Assembly: GCA_964586145.1 (NCBI GenBank)
Contig: CAZPHH010000026.1
Location: 1-53,459 of the forward strand
Direction: 5' to 3'
Origin: JAFGJQ01 sp964586145
GTDB lineage: Bacteria; Planctomycetota; Phycisphaerae; UBA1845
Length of the DNA stretch: 53,459 nt
Position numbers and translations under genes: made by a program. The notes below the pieces were generated by a model. That model did not search any database and was not told the origin of the DNA. It saw nothing but the letters and a program-made list of their open reading frames with translations. How positions within the stretch are numbered: position 1 is the stretch's first letter; each line of letters opens with the position of its first letter. Positions 33,974 through 42,234 of the stretch are shown here, piece after piece.

Positions 33974-34174
33974 TCAGGACGCCGCTTCCATTCTCGCCAG
34001 ACACGCGTTGATCTGGCTTTCGATTGACTCGATGCGCTCCAGCGGCTCCTCGTTCCACCAGGCGTCGGCCAAAGCCTTTCGAAGGCGATACAACTCCACT
34101 TCGCGTGGATCCAGCGTCTGATGGGCCAGACGAATCTCTTCTTCTGTTAATGGGGAGTGTTTGGTCTGGATCAT
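33974..34174 (-). CDS. Small hypothetical protein
   Basis: 66-residue acidic, helical protein (MIQTKHSPLTEEEIRLAHQT, then LDPREVELYRLRKALADAWW). The strong GGAGGG 7 bases before the ATG at 34174 and protein-like composition support a real gene, although a longer in-frame opening exists upstream. It stands alone, convergent with the DUF362 gene. I do not recognise its family; it could be a small regulatory or toxin-antitoxin-like protein, but nothing shows this. Confidence 0.65.
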   Translation of the reverse strand: MIQTKHSPLTEEEIRLAHQTLDPREVELYRLRKALADAWWNEEPLERIESIESQINACLARMEAAS

Positions 34175-34685
34175 ACGCGACCCTCCGTCTCCTCCGTGTC
34201 TCCGTACACCTCGTGAGAGGGAGTCGCTCCGCAGGCAGCGACTCGAAGCCATTCGGCCATCCTGACCTCAGTCGCTTCGAGCACACGGTCCCGCAGCGCG
34301 GACCGGCGGGCGAGCGGGGACGGGCGCTGACGACCGGCACCGCCCCATCACGCCGGTATGGTCTACCCTATGACACACAAATCACAGGCTGTCAATGGAG
34401 AAATCGGCGTGCGGCGTTGGGCTCTGGCGAAGGCGCCTCACAGGGTTTTGAATTCTCGAAAGTTACCGATTCGCGAGATTTTGTGTGGCGTCGCTGAATT
34501 CCGCTTTGTCACAGGGCCGTGGGAACACCCGTCGGGGAGCGCGTTCTCACCGAAATTTCACGTCCCAGGGTTCGCGGGTGTGGCAGCGCGGCTCGCAAAG
34601 CTATACTTGTCAAAACCTTCGGGTTCGGCTACGCGCGGCGGACGGACCGAGACCCGAGCAGAGGCCCCGGAGCAAAGGGTTTCCC
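34175..34685. other. Intergenic region, lower GC than neighbours
   Basis: About 510 bases without a credible gene. It includes a patch of visibly lower GC (about 34360-34620) with A/T runs that stand out from the surrounding sequence. It carries a candidate promoter (34580-34607) for the small transporter gene downstream. No terminator-like hairpin or repeat is obvious. Confidence 0.55.
34580..34607 (+). promoter_or_regulatory. Possible promoter for SMR/EamA-like gene
   Basis: GTGGCA (four of six matches to -35) and TATACT (five of six to -10) lie 16 bases apart, some 75 bases upstream of the ATG at 34686. Confidence 0.4.
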
Positions 34686-35081
34686 ATGAAACACGTGATC
34701 GCACTGGTCCTGGCATTGGCGCTGAATGCGGCGGCAAACCTCATGATGAAGGCGGGAGCCAGCCAAGTGGAACGAACCGGGGGTTTCTTTGCCGGGGGGC
34801 CCTGGAAGGCCGTTCAGACGTTGCTGAGTACTCCCGTGCTGGTCATCGGCCTGATCTGCTTCGCTCTCAACGCCGCCTTTTACATGTACGCGCTGTCCAG
34901 CCGCACTCTGTCCATCAGCATCGCGTATCCCCTGATGGTCGGCGGCGGGTATGCGATCATCGCCACGACGGCGTACCTGCTTCTGGGCGAACGCCTCAGC
35001 GCCGGGCAGTGGGTCGGCGTGGCCCTGATTCTGGGGGGCGTCTTTCTCGTGGCGATACAAACCGCGGAACGCGCAGCCTGA
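34686..35081 (+). CDS. Small four-span transporter, SMR/EamA-like
   Basis: 131-residue inner-membrane protein with four hydrophobic spans (at about residues 2-17, 45-66, 71-93 and 101-125) and a GERLSAGQWVGVALILGGVF end typical of small multidrug resistance and related EamA half-size transporters such as ArnE. SMR proteins act as dimers in proton-driven export or lipid-sugar flipping. An AAAGGG lies before the ATG at 34686; the longer frame upstream is non-coding in look. It is convergent with the PutP-type symporter gene, 17 bases apart. Substrate unknown. Confidence 0.85.
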   Translation: MKHVIALVLALALNAAANLMMKAGASQVERTGGFFAGGPWKAVQTLLSTPVLVIGLICFALNAAFYMYALSSRTLSISIAYPLMVGGGYAIIATTAYLLLGERLSAGQWVGVALILGGVFLVAIQTAERAA

Positions 35082-35098
35082 CGCTTCGCTCGGCCCTG

Positions 35099-36640
35099 TC
35101 AGGGGAGTCCGCCACCCTCCAACGCAACGTCGGACGGCTTGGCCGGGAACAAGAGGCTCACCAGCACCACGCATGCAAAGTTCGCCAGCACCGTGATCAG
35201 CAGCTTCACGGCATGAATATCCTGAACCAGAGAGCTGCCGAAACCGAACGCATTCTCCAGCCCGTGCAGCAGCACAGACCAGCCCTGAACCATCGCCACG
35301 CCGGTAACCATGCCCACGATGACGCCCACCCGCGACGTTCGCTCCCACAGACAGCCCAGCACGATGGCCGGCCCCAGCCCGGCCGCCAGCCCGCCCCAGG
35401 CGTCCAGCACCTGCCCGTAGACGCTTCGCCCGCCCCAGGCCGCGGCTACGCCCGCCCCACCCAGCACAACCACCACGGCCCGCGACAGCCACACGGCCAC
35501 GCGATCGCTGGGTCGCCCGCCGAGCAGCTTCTCGTACCCGTCACGCACGACGGCCGCAACGGCCACGATGATCTGGGAGTCCACTGTGCTCATCATGGCC
35601 GCAACCGCCGCGGAGAGGACCAGGCCGGCGAAGAACGCCGGCAGCAGGGTCACCGCCAGCATGGGCATCGCCTGATCGGCTGTCTCGGCGAGCCGATCGG
35701 GGTCCAGCACGCCAACGGCCACCAAACCCACAAACAGCGAACCGTACAGCGCAAACAACGTCCAGACCACGGCGATCAGCGCACTCTTGGGAATCTTCTT
35801 CGGATCCTCGATGGCCATAAAGCGAGATACGATGTGCGGCTGGCCGGGATAGCCGACGGACCACGACAGGCCGTGCATCGCGACGCCCAGAAGAAATGAC
35901 GAGCCGGCCTTTCCGCCGTCCATCGTGAGCATGTTTTCGCGCAGGGCCCCGGCCGCCAGGGCCGACCAGAGTTCGTCCAGCCCACCCAGATGAATGATGC
36001 CCAGCACGGGCAGGGCAATCACCGCGCCGACCATGAGAATCGCCTGAACAAAGTCCGTCCAGCAGACCGCCAGAAAGCCGCCGGCCGCGGTGTAGGCCAG
36101 AATGATGGCCGCACCGATGAGCATCCCCTGGTGGTAGAAGGAAAGGGGTACGCCGCCGATCGTTTCGCCCCAGGGAAGGCTCACCTGGCTGAATGCCGTG
36201 GCGAACACGTGGCCGGCGGCGTTGAACTGGGCGGCAATGTACGACACGTAGTAGACCACGATAATGAGCACGGAAAAAACGCGAATGAGCCGGGAGCGGT
36301 CTGCGTAGCGAGCCTCCAGGAAGTCCGGGATGGTGAGGGCGCCGTACTCGGCGCTGAGCCGTCGCAATCGACGGGCGAGCACGAGCCAGTTGAACATCAC
36401 GCCGCACGTGCAGCCGATGCACGCCCAGATCATGCTGAACCCGCCCGCGTACGCGGCCGCGGGCAGACCGATCAGCAGCCAGCCGCTAAAATCGCTGGCC
36501 TGGGCACTGAAGGCGGCCACCCACGGCCCCAGGCGCCGGCCACCCAGCACGAAATCGCCGATGCTCCGGTTGTACCGCGAGAAGTACACCCCGATGAGCA
36601 GCAGGGTCAGCAGGTACGCGGCAAAGACGGCCAGGATCAT
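35099..36640 (-). CDS. Sodium/solute symporter, PutP-type (SSS family)
   Basis: About 513 residues, a sodium-coupled transporter with 12-13 membrane spans. The proline-permease pattern is evident: AQASDFSGWLLIGLPAAAYA (sodium-site region), YTAAGGFLAVCWTDFVQ, GYPGQPHIVSRFMA and SAAVAAMMSTVDSQIIV. PutP itself imports proline; here the substrate is not certain. The ATG at 36640 overlaps the stop of a 34-codon upstream ORF as ATGA and has only a poor ribosome binding site of its own, so translational coupling decides the start. The longer frame to 36748 is probably an artefact. Confidence 0.93.
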   Translation of the reverse strand: MILAVFAAYLLTLLLIGVYFSRYNRSIGDFVLGGRRLGPWVAAFSAQASDFSGWLLIGLPAAAYAGGFSMIWACIGCTCGVMFNWLVLARRLRRLSAEYGALTIPDFLEARYADRSRLIRVFSVLIIVVYYVSYIAAQFNAAGHVFATAFSQVSLPWGETIGGVPLSFYHQGMLIGAAIILAYTAAGGFLAVCWTDFVQAILMVGAVIALPVLGIIHLGGLDELWSALAAGALRENMLTMDGGKAGSSFLLGVAMHGLSWSVGYPGQPHIVSRFMAIEDPKKIPKSALIAVVWTLFALYGSLFVGLVAVGVLDPDRLAETADQAMPMLAVTLLPAFFAGLVLSAAVAAMMSTVDSQIIVAVAAVVRDGYEKLLGGRPSDRVAVWLSRAVVVVLGGAGVAAAWGGRSVYGQVLDAWGGLAAGLGPAIVLGCLWERTSRVGVIVGMVTGVAMVQGWSVLLHGLENAFGFGSSLVQDIHAVKLLITVLANFACVVLVSLLFPAKPSDVALEGGGLP

Positions 36641-36741
36641 GGCGAGCGGTCCCAGTTCCGATACGACCAGGCGATGGTGATCAACAGCAGCAACAGGGGC
36701 GGCCCGAACAGCCAGATCAGCGTCGATGCGGGTAACGACAT
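36637..36741 (-). CDS. 34-residue membrane ORF, probable symporter accessory protein
   Basis: Too short for usual gene-finders. It reads MSLPASTLIWLFGPPLLLL then a hydrophobic stretch and ends AWSYRNWDRSP, so it is a single membrane span with a charged tail. ACGGAG stands about 10 bases before the ATG at 36741. Its TGA overlaps the ATG of the PutP-type gene as ATGA. A promoter with near-consensus hexamers (36777-36805) ends about 30 bases upstream, making this the first ORF of the transcript. Many sodium symporters have tiny helper proteins with an xxNWN(K/R)-type end, which this resembles; that link is from memory. The function is not shown. Confidence 0.6.
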   Translation of the reverse strand: MSLPASTLIWLFGPPLLLLLITIAWSYRNWDRSP

Positions 36742-36776
36742 CCGGCAAACTCCGTTAACGCTTTGGCCCGCGTGCA

Positions 36777-36805
36777 ATTATGCCGGATGATGCACGGGCG
36801 GGCAA
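36777..36805 (-). promoter_or_regulatory. Strong sigma70-type promoter for symporter operon
   Basis: On the minus strand TTGCCC and CATAAT are separated by exactly 17 bases. The -10 has five of six consensus bases. Transcription would start near 36770, about 30 bases before the ATG of the 34-codon ORF at 36741, and so before the symporter. Confidence 0.6.
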
Positions 36806-36959
36806 CCGCGAGGGGTTCGGGGCGTCTCTCCGAGCGTGCGGGACGGTTGCGGGTTTGCTGTACGCACGCTCGGGGCCTCGGCTCTCCGATCGATCCACTG
36901 GCTTGACGGAGCCGCCTGGCGATGCCATTCTGCGCGGAGGAGCCCCAAGCACGTGGGCC

Positions 36960-38129
36960 GTGTTCCCCGAGGTTGCAGACAGCACAGTGTGTACGGCCTT
37001 CCCAGAACGCTTCACGCCTCCCTTCGCCTCGCCGCAACGCGTATTGGCGGTCGGCGGCGATCTGAAAAGCACGCTGTGTCGACTTGAAGGGATGGAGGCA
37101 TCCGTGTCGCCCTCATTTGGCGACCTGGCCGATGCATCCAATCTGCGGGCCTTCCACGCGGCCTTGCGTGAGGAGTTGGGGCAACGCCGGCCAGACGTAG
37201 TGGTGCATGATCTGCACCCCTCCTATCACTCCACGACGGCCACACGCCGGGCGGCGAGTGCCGCCGGCGTGCCGTGCGAAGCCGTCCAGCATCACCACGC
37301 CCACGTGTGCGCCTGCCTGGCGGAGAACGGGACCGCAGCGCCGGCCATCGGCATCGCATGCGACGGAACTGGTTTTGGGCCGGATGGAGCGATTTGGGGC
37401 GGCGAAATCCTCTATGCGAGCCCCGGCGAATTCGAACGATGCGCCAATCTCGACTATTTCCCCCTGCCCGGCGGGGACGCGGCGGCCCGCCAGACCTGGC
37501 GACCGGCCTGGAGCCTCGTGTGGCAAGCCTATAACGGGAGCGTCCCCGCCGACGCGGAGGGGCTTTTCGACCGCGTGCCCCGGCCGGAGCGGCAGACGGT
37601 GGCGGCGATGGTCGCCGCCGGCGTGAATGCGCCTGCCACGTCGAGCCTGGGCCGCGTGTTCGACGCCGTCTCATTTCTGGTCGGCCTGTGCGACTGTAAC
37701 ACGTTCGAGGGCCAGGCGGCCATCCGCCTGCAGCAGACTGCAGAGGGCCGACCGGCCGATCCATACACCTGGGAGTCGGCAACCGAGGACGGGGTCGAGC
37801 GGCTGATCCTCGGCCCCATGATCCGGTCGATCTGTCGGGACGTGTTGGATCGCCGGCCCGCAGGTGACATTGCCGGCGCGTTCCACGCCACGGTCGGCCG
37901 GATGCTGGCGGAGACGGCGGCGGCGGCCGCGACGCAGCGAGGTGTAGATACGGTGGCCCTGACGGGCGGGTGCTTTCTGAATACAATCCTGGCAGGTCAC
38001 GTCGAACGGACGTTGTCTGACCTGGGCGTGCCGCGAGTGCTACGGCATCGGCGGCTATCACCGGGCGACGCCGGCCTTTCGTTGGGCCAGGCGTTCGTCG
38101 TGGCGGCTCGGCTTCGGAGTGTGACGTAA
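36960..38129 (+). CDS. hypF: HypF-like carbamoyltransferase, Kae1 domain only
   Basis: This gene has the C-terminal Kae1-like half of HypF only. The recognisable order is VLAVGGDLKSTLC, DLHPSYHSTT, VQHHHAHVCACLAENG (metal-binding His), DGTGFGPDGAIWGGE and TGGCFLNTIL. A normal HypF is about 750 residues, with acylphosphatase, zinc-finger and YrdC domains first; here none of these is encoded upstream, and the frame before the core is non-coding in composition. HypF transfers carbamoyl groups to HypE for the CN ligands of NiFe hydrogenase. The start is unclear: ATG 36780 opens the frame, but I take the GTG at 36960. TTGACG-17-CATTCT (36903-36931) may be its promoter. The next gene overlaps its stop by one base. 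Confidence 0.85.
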   Translation: MFPEVADSTVCTAFPERFTPPFASPQRVLAVGGDLKSTLCRLEGMEASVSPSFGDLADASNLRAFHAALREELGQRRPDVVVHDLHPSYHSTTATRRAASAAGVPCEAVQHHHAHVCACLAENGTAAPAIGIACDGTGFGPDGAIWGGEILYASPGEFERCANLDYFPLPGGDAAARQTWRPAWSLVWQAYNGSVPADAEGLFDRVPRPERQTVAAMVAAGVNAPATSSLGRVFDAVSFLVGLCDCNTFEGQAAIRLQQTAEGRPADPYTWESATEDGVERLILGPMIRSICRDVLDRRPAGDIAGAFHATVGRMLAETAAAAATQRGVDTVALTGGCFLNTILAGHVERTLSDLGVPRVLRHRRLSPGDAGLSLGQAFVVAARLRSVT

Positions 38130-38398
38130 TGTGCCTGGCAGTTCCCGGAAAAGTGATCTCGGTGTCCGGATCCGACAGTGAAACCGGCCGGACGGCCGTC
38201 GTGGACCTTCAGGGCAACCGGGTCGAAACCAGCCTGGCCCTGACGCCGGAGGCCGGCGAGGGCGACTGGGTGCTGATGCACGCCGGCTTCGCCATCGAGG
38301 TGATTGATGAGGACCACGCCCGGGAAATCTGGCAGTATCTCAGCGCGGTGATTGACCCCGATTCCTCTTCTGCCGCCACGGAACAGGACCAACCATGA
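38129..38398 (+). CDS. hypC: Hydrogenase maturation chaperone HypC
   Basis: 89-residue HypC/HupF protein beginning MCLAVPGKV, with the essential Cys2. HypC binds HypD and the hydrogenase large subunit precursor and helps carry the Fe(CN)2CO group. The central pattern VETSLALTPEAGEGDWVLMHAGFAIEVID, in split form, fits the family. Its ATG overlaps the hypF stop (TAATG) and its end overlaps hypD by ATGA, so it lies inside a coupled operon. The C-terminal tail after residue 75 is longer than usual. Confidence 0.95.
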   Translation: MCLAVPGKVISVSGSDSETGRTAVVDLQGNRVETSLALTPEAGEGDWVLMHAGFAIEVIDEDHAREIWQYLSAVIDPDSSSAATEQDQP

Positions 38399-39492
38399 CC
38401 CGCGCGACACAGACCAGCCTGCTGGCCCAACAGATCGCCGACGCGGTCAAAGGCCGCGATCGCGTGCAGGTGATGGAGGTCTGCGGGACTCATACGGTCT
38501 CCATCTTCCGGAACGGAATCCGCTCGCTGCTGCCGCCGAATGTTCGTCTGATCAGCGGGCCGGGCTGCCCGGTCTGCGTGACCGCCCAGCGGCATATTGA
38601 CGCGGCAATCGAGCTGGCGTCGCGAGCCGGTCTCACCGTGGCGACCTACGGCGACATGATTCGCGTGCCCGGCCGTGTGGACAGCCTGGAGACGCTGCGA
38701 GCCCGCGGGGCGGATATTCGGGTGGTCAATTCCGCCCGGACGGCGCTGCAGCTTGCCCAGCGAAACGTGAGCCGGCAGGTGGTGTTCCTGGGCGTCGGGT
38801 TTGAGACCACGGCCCCCGCCACGGCCGCCACAATCCTCGAGGCGGAGCAGTTGGGGATCAACAACTTCAGCGTGCTCGCCAGTCACAAGCTCGTGGTTCC
38901 CGCGATGATGGCCCTGCTGGACGACGGCGACGTGCCGCTGGACGGATTCCTCTGCCCGGGCCACGTGAGCGTGATCATCGGCGTGCGGGCGTATGAGCCG
39001 ATCGCCGCCCGCTACGGCAAAGCGTGCGTCATTGCCGGCTTTGAGGCGCAGGCGATTCTCGTCGGCCTGCTGCGGCTGATGCAACTGGTGGGCCAGGGGC
39101 GGGCGTCCGTCGAGAATGCGTACGCCGGCATCGTCCGAGAGGACGGCAACCCCGCCGCGCGGCGTTTGATGGAACGAGTGTTCGTCACCTGCGACGCGCC
39201 GTGGCGGGCGCTGGGGGTCATACCCGCCAGCGGGCTGGAGCTGGCCCCGGCCTACGAGCGGTTCGACGCCGCAAAGCGGTTCGACATCGTGATCGGAGAA
39301 GACTGCGATCCGCCCGGCTGCCGGTGCGGCGAGGTCATCCAGGGCAAGGTCGAGCCGCTGGAATGCGGGCTGTTCGGCAGCGATTGCACGCCGGTTCACC
39401 CGGTCGGGCCGTGCATGGTCAGCAGCGAAGGCACGTGCGCGGCCTGGTTCAAGTATCACTGGCCCTCAATGCGGCAGGAAGGTCGGACATGA
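38395..39492 (+). CDS. hypD: Hydrogenase maturation factor HypD
   Basis: 365-residue iron-sulfur protein that, with HypC, receives the cyanide ligands and holds the iron for the NiFe site. Family motifs are complete: MEVCGTHTVSIFRNG, SGPGCPVCVT, VGFETTAPATA, PGHVSVIIG and the Cys-rich GEDCDPPGCRCGEVIQGK for the [4Fe-4S] cluster. The start overlaps hypC by four bases and its end overlaps hypE by four (ATGA), showing tight translational coupling. Confidence 0.97.
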   Translation: MTRATQTSLLAQQIADAVKGRDRVQVMEVCGTHTVSIFRNGIRSLLPPNVRLISGPGCPVCVTAQRHIDAAIELASRAGLTVATYGDMIRVPGRVDSLETLRARGADIRVVNSARTALQLAQRNVSRQVVFLGVGFETTAPATAATILEAEQLGINNFSVLASHKLVVPAMMALLDDGDVPLDGFLCPGHVSVIIGVRAYEPIAARYGKACVIAGFEAQAILVGLLRLMQLVGQGRASVENAYAGIVREDGNPAARRLMERVFVTCDAPWRALGVIPASGLELAPAYERFDAAKRFDIVIGEDCDPPGCRCGEVIQGKVEPLECGLFGSDCTPVHPVGPCMVSSEGTCAAWFKYHWPSMRQEGRT

Positions 39493-40538
39493 GTGCGGCA
39501 GGCCCGACAGATCGCGTAGTGCTGGCCCACGGCGGCGGCGGCGAATTGATGAACCGGCTGCTGCGCGAACACGTGGTGCCCGTATTGGGCAACCCCACGC
39601 TGGCCCCACTGACCGACGGCGCGGTCCTGCCGCGTCCGGAAGGTGAATTGGTCTTCACGACCGACTCCTACGTCGTGACACCCCTGGAGTTCCCGGGCGG
39701 AACCATCGGGCGATTGGCCGTCGCGGGGACGGTGAATGATCTGGCCGTCATGGGCGCCACACCGCTGGCCCTGAGCCTGGGTTTGATTCTCGAAGAGGGC
39801 CTGTCGCTCGCCCGGTTCGACCGCATTCTGGCGGACATCGCGGCGACCGCCGCCGAGGCAGGCGTGCCCGTTGTGACGGGAGACACGAAGGTCATCGAAC
39901 GACGACAGCGATCCGGCGTGGGAAAAGACGATGTCGCGGACAGCCTGTTCATCAACACCGCCGGCGTCGGCGTGCGAAGGCTGGACGCCCGCCTGGGGGT
40001 TGACCGCGTCCAGCCCGCCGACACCGTGCTGTTCAGCGGTCGGATCGCCGAGCACGGGCTGACAATCCTGTCGGTACGGAACGGCATTGAGTTCGATACG
40101 GAGCTGCGAACGGATGCGGCCCCGCTGAACCATCTGGTTGCCGCACTGCTGGACAGCGGCGCAGACGTGAAGTTCCTGCGCGATGCGACGCGGGGCGGCG
40201 TGGCGGGCGTGCTGACGGACGTCAGCGAGGGCCGCAATGTGGGCGTCGAAATCGAGGAGGAGCGGCTGCCGGTCTCCCGAACGGCCCGGCACGCGGCGGA
40301 AATGCTGGGGCTCGACCCGCTGGTGACGGCCAACGAGGGCGTGATCGTGGCGGTAGTGGCCGGTGCGGACGCGGAGCGGGCGTTGGCAGCCCTGCGAGGC
40401 GATCCGCGCGGCAGGAACGCGGCGGTGGTGGGTCGCATCGTCGAAAGTGACCCGCCGATGGTGGAGCTGCTGACGCAGGCGGGCGGCCGGCGGGTGGTCC
40501 AGCGCCCCTATGGCGAAGAGCTTCCCCGCATCTGTTGA
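39489..40538 (+). CDS. hypE: Hydrogenase maturation factor HypE
   Basis: 349-residue member of the AIR-synthase-like fold that dehydrates the carbamoyl group on its own C-terminal cysteine to thiocyanate, for CN ligand synthesis. The N-terminus VVLAHGGGGELMNRLLREH and FTTDSYVVTPLEFPGG match the family, and the protein ends in PRIC, so the acceptor cysteine is present. The start is the ATG at 39489 inside the hypD stop. It needs carbamoyl transfer from HypF, whose gene here lacks its N-terminal domains. Confidence 0.97.
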   Translation: MSAAGPTDRVVLAHGGGGELMNRLLREHVVPVLGNPTLAPLTDGAVLPRPEGELVFTTDSYVVTPLEFPGGTIGRLAVAGTVNDLAVMGATPLALSLGLILEEGLSLARFDRILADIAATAAEAGVPVVTGDTKVIERRQRSGVGKDDVADSLFINTAGVGVRRLDARLGVDRVQPADTVLFSGRIAEHGLTILSVRNGIEFDTELRTDAAPLNHLVAALLDSGADVKFLRDATRGGVAGVLTDVSEGRNVGVEIEEERLPVSRTARHAAEMLGLDPLVTANEGVIVAVVAGADAERALAALRGDPRGRNAAVVGRIVESDPPMVELLTQAGGRRVVQRPYGEELPRIC

Positions 40539-40590
40539 GGAACCGGCGGCTGGACGCACCGTCGGGCGCGATCGCGGCAAAGGAGGAACG

Positions 40591-40971
40591 GTGCACGAGT
40601 TTTCGATCGCCCAGTCGATCTGCGAACACGCGATCCGCGAGGCCGAGGCGCACAGCGCCAACCGCGTGCTGTCATTGCGTTGCCGCGTGGGGATCATGCG
40701 GCAGCTCGTGCCGGAACTGATGGAAACCGCGTTTACGCTGACGAGCGAAGGGACGATTCTGCAGGGGGCGCGGCTGGAGCTCGAAATGGAGGGCGTCCGG
40801 GTGCGCTGCGAAGACTGCGGGCACGATGCGGTGACGGACGAGATTCCATTTGCCTGTCCGGCCTGCCACTCGGGGTTCATCCGGTGTGAGGGCGGGCAGG
40901 ACATTCTGCTGGTTTCGCTGGACCTGGAGCAGGAGGACGGTCATGGAAGTGCGGATTCTCCGCCGCCTTGA
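40591..40971 (+). CDS. hypA: Nickel insertion protein HypA
   Basis: 126 residues from a GTG at 40591 placed behind AAAGGAGGAACG. It starts (M)HEFSIAQSICEHAI, so the nickel-binding His2-Glu3 is present, and carries the structural zinc pairs CEDCG and CPAC. HypA works with HypB to load nickel into the hydrogenase. The C-terminus extends beyond the usual 113-118 residues and overlaps the start of hypB by 29 bases. A longer upstream frame runs over the hypE end and is ignored. Confidence 0.96.
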   Translation: MHEFSIAQSICEHAIREAEAHSANRVLSLRCRVGIMRQLVPELMETAFTLTSEGTILQGARLELEMEGVRVRCEDCGHDAVTDEIPFACPACHSGFIRCEGGQDILLVSLDLEQEDGHGSADSPPP

Positions 40972-41572
40972 GGCAAAGAACGAGGCGGATGCGGCCGCCG
41001 TGCGAGATCTGCTGACGGCCCACAAGGTGCGCGCCATCAACATCATGGGCTCGCCCGGCTGCGGGAAAACCACGCTGCTGGAGCACGTGCTGCCCCGGCT
41101 TCAGCCGCGCTTTCGCTGCGCCGTCCTGGAGGGTGACCTGTTCACCGCTCGCGACGCCGAGCGCATCGCGGCCATCAACGTCCCGGTGATTCAATTGGAG
41201 ACACAAGGGTCGTGCCACCTGGACGCCGCACTGGTCCATCGCGGGGTGTGCGAGTTGCCGCTGGGAGATCTGGACTTTCTGTTCATCGAGAACGTGGGCA
41301 ACCTGGTCTGCCCGGCCAACTTCGACATCGGCGAGGCCGCCCGCCTCGTGGTGCTGAGCGTTACGGAGGGGCACGACAAGCCCGCCAAATACCCACTGCT
41401 TTTCGCCCGGGCGCACGCCATTGTCATCGCGAAAATGGACCTGCTGGCCCACACCAACTTCGACCTGCCGGCCGCGGAGGCGGACATCCGCAAGTTCAAC
41501 GGAGATGCGCCCATCTTCCACTACAGCACGCAGGCCGACCCGGGGCCACTGGTTGACTGGCTGGCAGGCTGA
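40943..41572 (+). CDS. hypB: Nickel-delivery GTPase HypB
   Basis: 209-residue GTPase that supplies nickel to HypA. The P-loop is GSPGCGKTT, metal site residues lie in TQGSCHLDAALV and ENVGNLVCPANFDIGE, and the G4 motif is in VIAKMDLL. The N-terminal His-rich stretch and CxxCGC nickel site seen in some HypBs are absent; this is the short form. AGGAGG is 6 bases before the ATG at 40943. It is the last gene of the operon; the next gene is convergent only 11 bases away. Confidence 0.95.
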   Translation: MEVRILRRLEAKNEADAAAVRDLLTAHKVRAINIMGSPGCGKTTLLEHVLPRLQPRFRCAVLEGDLFTARDAERIAAINVPVIQLETQGSCHLDAALVHRGVCELPLGDLDFLFIENVGNLVCPANFDIGEAARLVVLSVTEGHDKPAKYPLLFARAHAIVIAKMDLLAHTNFDLPAAEADIRKFNGDAPIFHYSTQADPGPLVDWLAG

Positions 41573-41583
41573 TCGCGGCTGCA

Positions 41584-42000
41584 TCAATCGTATTGCAGCA
41601 GGTCGCGCATGGTGACCATGTCCTGCACGTGCTGCACGGTTCCTGCGCCGTCGAAGACGACTTCAAACGCCAGGGCCTCCGAGAATCTGTACGGGAACGT
41701 GAATCCGTGCGGCAGCTCGTTGCGGGCAAGGCGGTCGGCGAGTTGCTTCTCATCGAACCGGTTCTCCGGGCCGGGCTTGGTGAATTCGACCCCTTTGCGG
41801 GTCTGGACGATGATCGTCCGGTAGGTCGGGGGAGGGTTCTTGCAGGTCGCGATCACCTGGTTCCAGGTCATGCCGGGTGCAATGGCCTTCCTGGCCTCCT
41901 GACCCGCCTTGGTCGGATCAAACGAGGCATACCCCCCGAAGTAGTACAGAGATACACAGGCAATCACACCGACTGCCAGCAGAATCAGCAACCCCTTCAT
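41584..42000 (-). CDS. Membrane-anchored hypothetical protein
   Basis: 138 residues with one N-terminal membrane anchor (MKGLLILLAVGVIACVSLYY) and an extracytoplasmic part with no recognised domain. The soluble part has a GMTWNQVIATCKNPPPTY motif that looks like the SmpA/BamE-style 'GMT/S...V' opening of small outer-membrane-associated domains, but the match is weak. GGGAGG is 7 bases before the ATG at 42000. Convergent with hypB. Confidence 0.75.
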   Translation of the reverse strand: MKGLLILLAVGVIACVSLYYFGGYASFDPTKAGQEARKAIAPGMTWNQVIATCKNPPPTYRTIIVQTRKGVEFTKPGPENRFDEKQLADRLARNELPHGFTFPYRFSEALAFEVVFDGAGTVQHVQDMVTMRDLLQYD

Positions 42001-42150
42001 CGGTCCGCCTCCCTGGGGTGAGGTGAATGTCCGGTTCGCCCGACGCCCGCCCGCAAGCGAGCGGGCCACAACGATGTTCCGATAGTCTACCCGGCCGGCC
42101 CGGGCAGCCGGAAGGGCCTTGAGAGCACGGAGACCGCCGCTTTTCTGCGC

Positions 42151-42180
42151 TTCCAATTTGAGCCGCATTTCGGTTACACT
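42151..42180 (+). promoter_or_regulatory. Weak promoter candidate before EEP-type gene
   Basis: TTCCAA and TACACT are 18 bases apart, about 55 bases before the ATG at 42235. The -10 is reasonable; the -35 is poor. Confidence 0.28.
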
Positions 42181-42234
42181 GGGTGAGTTGCTGGGAAAGG
42201 GCCCTGCCCTCACAACGACCTCAGGAGCACGCCC

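Noticed and set aside
36641..36748. 36-codon N-terminal extension of the symporter
   Set aside because: It lies in another frame over the 34-codon ORF; the family start is at the ATGA overlap and the extension is not hydrophobic.
36780..36959. 60-codon N-terminal extension of the HypF-like gene
   Set aside because: Sequence looks non-coding, overlaps the divergent symporter promoter, and aligns with no HypF domain.
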